Assembly: GCA_964631295.1 (NCBI GenBank) | Contig: CAZVXI010000067.1 | Location: forward strand, 1 to 15,405 | DNA: 15,405 nucleotides | Direction: 5' to 3' | DNA from: CAZVXI01 sp964631295 | Lineage (GTDB): Bacteria; Planctomycetota; Phycisphaerae; Phycisphaerales; SM1A02 | Shown here: in pieces, positions 14,941 through 15,405 of the stretch | Numbering within the stretch: position 1 is the first letter of the stretch | How the letters are laid out: every line of letters starts with the position of its first letter | The notes under the pieces: model-generated | The model's input: only the letters and a program-made list of their open reading frames with translations | Databases searched by the model: none | Told to the model about the DNA's origin: nothing | Translations under genes and position numbers: made by a program

Positions 14941-15339
14941 GTGAGTGAACACGCCTTTGAAATCTTCGTCGATGCCGGCTGCGCAATGTGCAGTCGCGAA
15001 TCGCGCGTGATGGCGAAACTCGATGCCGGCCGCGGTCGGCTTCGTATCACCGACATCAACTCAACTGAGTTTCTCAACGGTGATCACAGCATCGATCCCG
15101 ACACCGCAATGCAGTCAATCCACGGCCGATTCCCGGATGGCCGCATCGTCGAAGGTCCTGCCGTCTTCCGGGCCGCCTATGACGCCGTCGGCTGGGGATG
15201 GCTCTGGGCACCGACCGGCTGGCCGATCATCAGACCCATCGTCGACGTCCTCTACAAACTCTTCGCTCGCTGGCGCTATCGCCGACGAACGAAGCACGGC
15301 TACACGCACGGAGCATGTCCATCCAACCGCTCCACGTGA
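14941..15339 (+). CDS. DUF393 (DCC-type) thiol-disulfide oxidoreductase-like protein
   Basis: The protein has 132 residues. It begins EIFVDAGCAMCSRE, the beta-strand plus D-x-G-C-x-x-C motif (D11, G13, C14, C17) that defines the DCC/DUF393 family with a thioredoxin-like fold. Further family marks are the TDIN strand at 37-40, MQSIHGRFPDGRIVEGPAVF (about 57-76, with the conserved M..H) and the hydrophobic WPIIRPIVDVLYKLFARWR near the C-terminus. The substrate of these proteins is unknown; a redox role is inferred from the CxxC. The start is GTG, the only reasonable start after the last stop, with no clear Shine-Dalgarno. The C-terminal 20 residues are basic. It probably shares a transcript with the upstream membrane protein. 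Confidence 0.88.
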   Translation: MSEHAFEIFVDAGCAMCSRESRVMAKLDAGRGRLRITDINSTEFLNGDHSIDPDTAMQSIHGRFPDGRIVEGPAVFRAAYDAVGWGWLWAPTGWPIIRPIVDVLYKLFARWRYRRRTKHGYTHGACPSNRST

Positions 15340-15405
15340 TGCCCGCACAGGGCCGAATCCCGCTGCTCTCGCCTATGCTCAGGTACATCACCTGCCCCGA
15401 TAGCT
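15339..15405 (+). CDS. Possible start of a downstream gene, cut by window end
   Basis: An ATG at 15339-15341 overlaps the TGA of the DUF393 gene by one base (TGATG), a common arrangement for coupled genes. The frame stays open for 22 codons to the end of the window. The stretch is too short to recognise, and chance is a fair explanation. Confidence 0.25.
   Translation, partial: MPAQGRIPLLSPMLRYITCPDS

Noticed and set aside
10897..14950. The same first bases (GTGAGTGAACA) in the cyclodeaminase-like and DUF393 genes
   Set aside because: Only 11 bases are shared, the proteins diverge at once, and chance plus a common start context explains it.
1..15405. CRISPR array, tRNA, rRNA, insertion sequence or attachment site
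   Set aside because: No regularly spaced direct repeats, cloverleaf-like sequence, transposase or flanking inverted repeats were seen on reading through the window.

Overview
The window looks like chromosomal DNA from a GC-rich member of the Planctomycetota. The main evidence is a four-gene set typical of that phylum (DUF1501, pre-peptidase C-terminal domain protein, DUF1549/DUF1553 protein, planctomycete cytochrome C protein). A shortened PheT and a small CC...CPAC zinc-ribbon protein fit this, from memory of related genomes. No tRNA, rRNA, CRISPR array, insertion sequence or phage gene was seen.

Layout. (1) Positions 1-6879, minus strand: an operon read right to left. It encodes a Tat-exported DUF1501 protein, a secreted 846-residue protein with two PPC domains, a secreted 819-residue DUF1549/DUF1553 protein with two heme-c-like motifs, and the N-terminal 192 residues of a secreted PSCyt1 cytochrome that runs off the left edge. 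The first two junctions are 4-base ATGA overlaps and the third gap is 8 bases, so the genes are probably co-translated and their products are all sent out of the cytoplasm. (2) Positions 6880-7038: a divergent intergenic region holding two inverted copies of a promoter-like element. (3) Positions 7039-9897, plus strand: a 952-residue superfamily 2 helicase with no obvious partner gene. (4) Positions 9978-13823, minus strand: five genes in the order small unknown protein, lipoprotein, pheT, a formiminotransferase-cyclodeaminase-like enzyme and a zinc-ribbon protein; the last three are tightly packed. (5) Positions 14028-15405, plus strand: a multi-pass membrane protein interrupted by an assembly gap (10 N), a DUF393 thiol-oxidoreductase-like protein, and possibly the first codons of another gene.

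Functionally, the left operon is the most distinctive part: a likely extracytoplasmic assembly of heme-binding and adhesive-type proteins whose biochemical role is not established. The middle and right parts are mostly housekeeping genes (aminoacylation of tRNA-Phe, folate one-carbon metabolism) plus small uncharacterised proteins. The points most worth a second look are the paired divergent promoter-like elements, the PheT without its usual tRNA-binding OB domain, the CX4CH motif in the DUF1549 protein and the orphan helicase.
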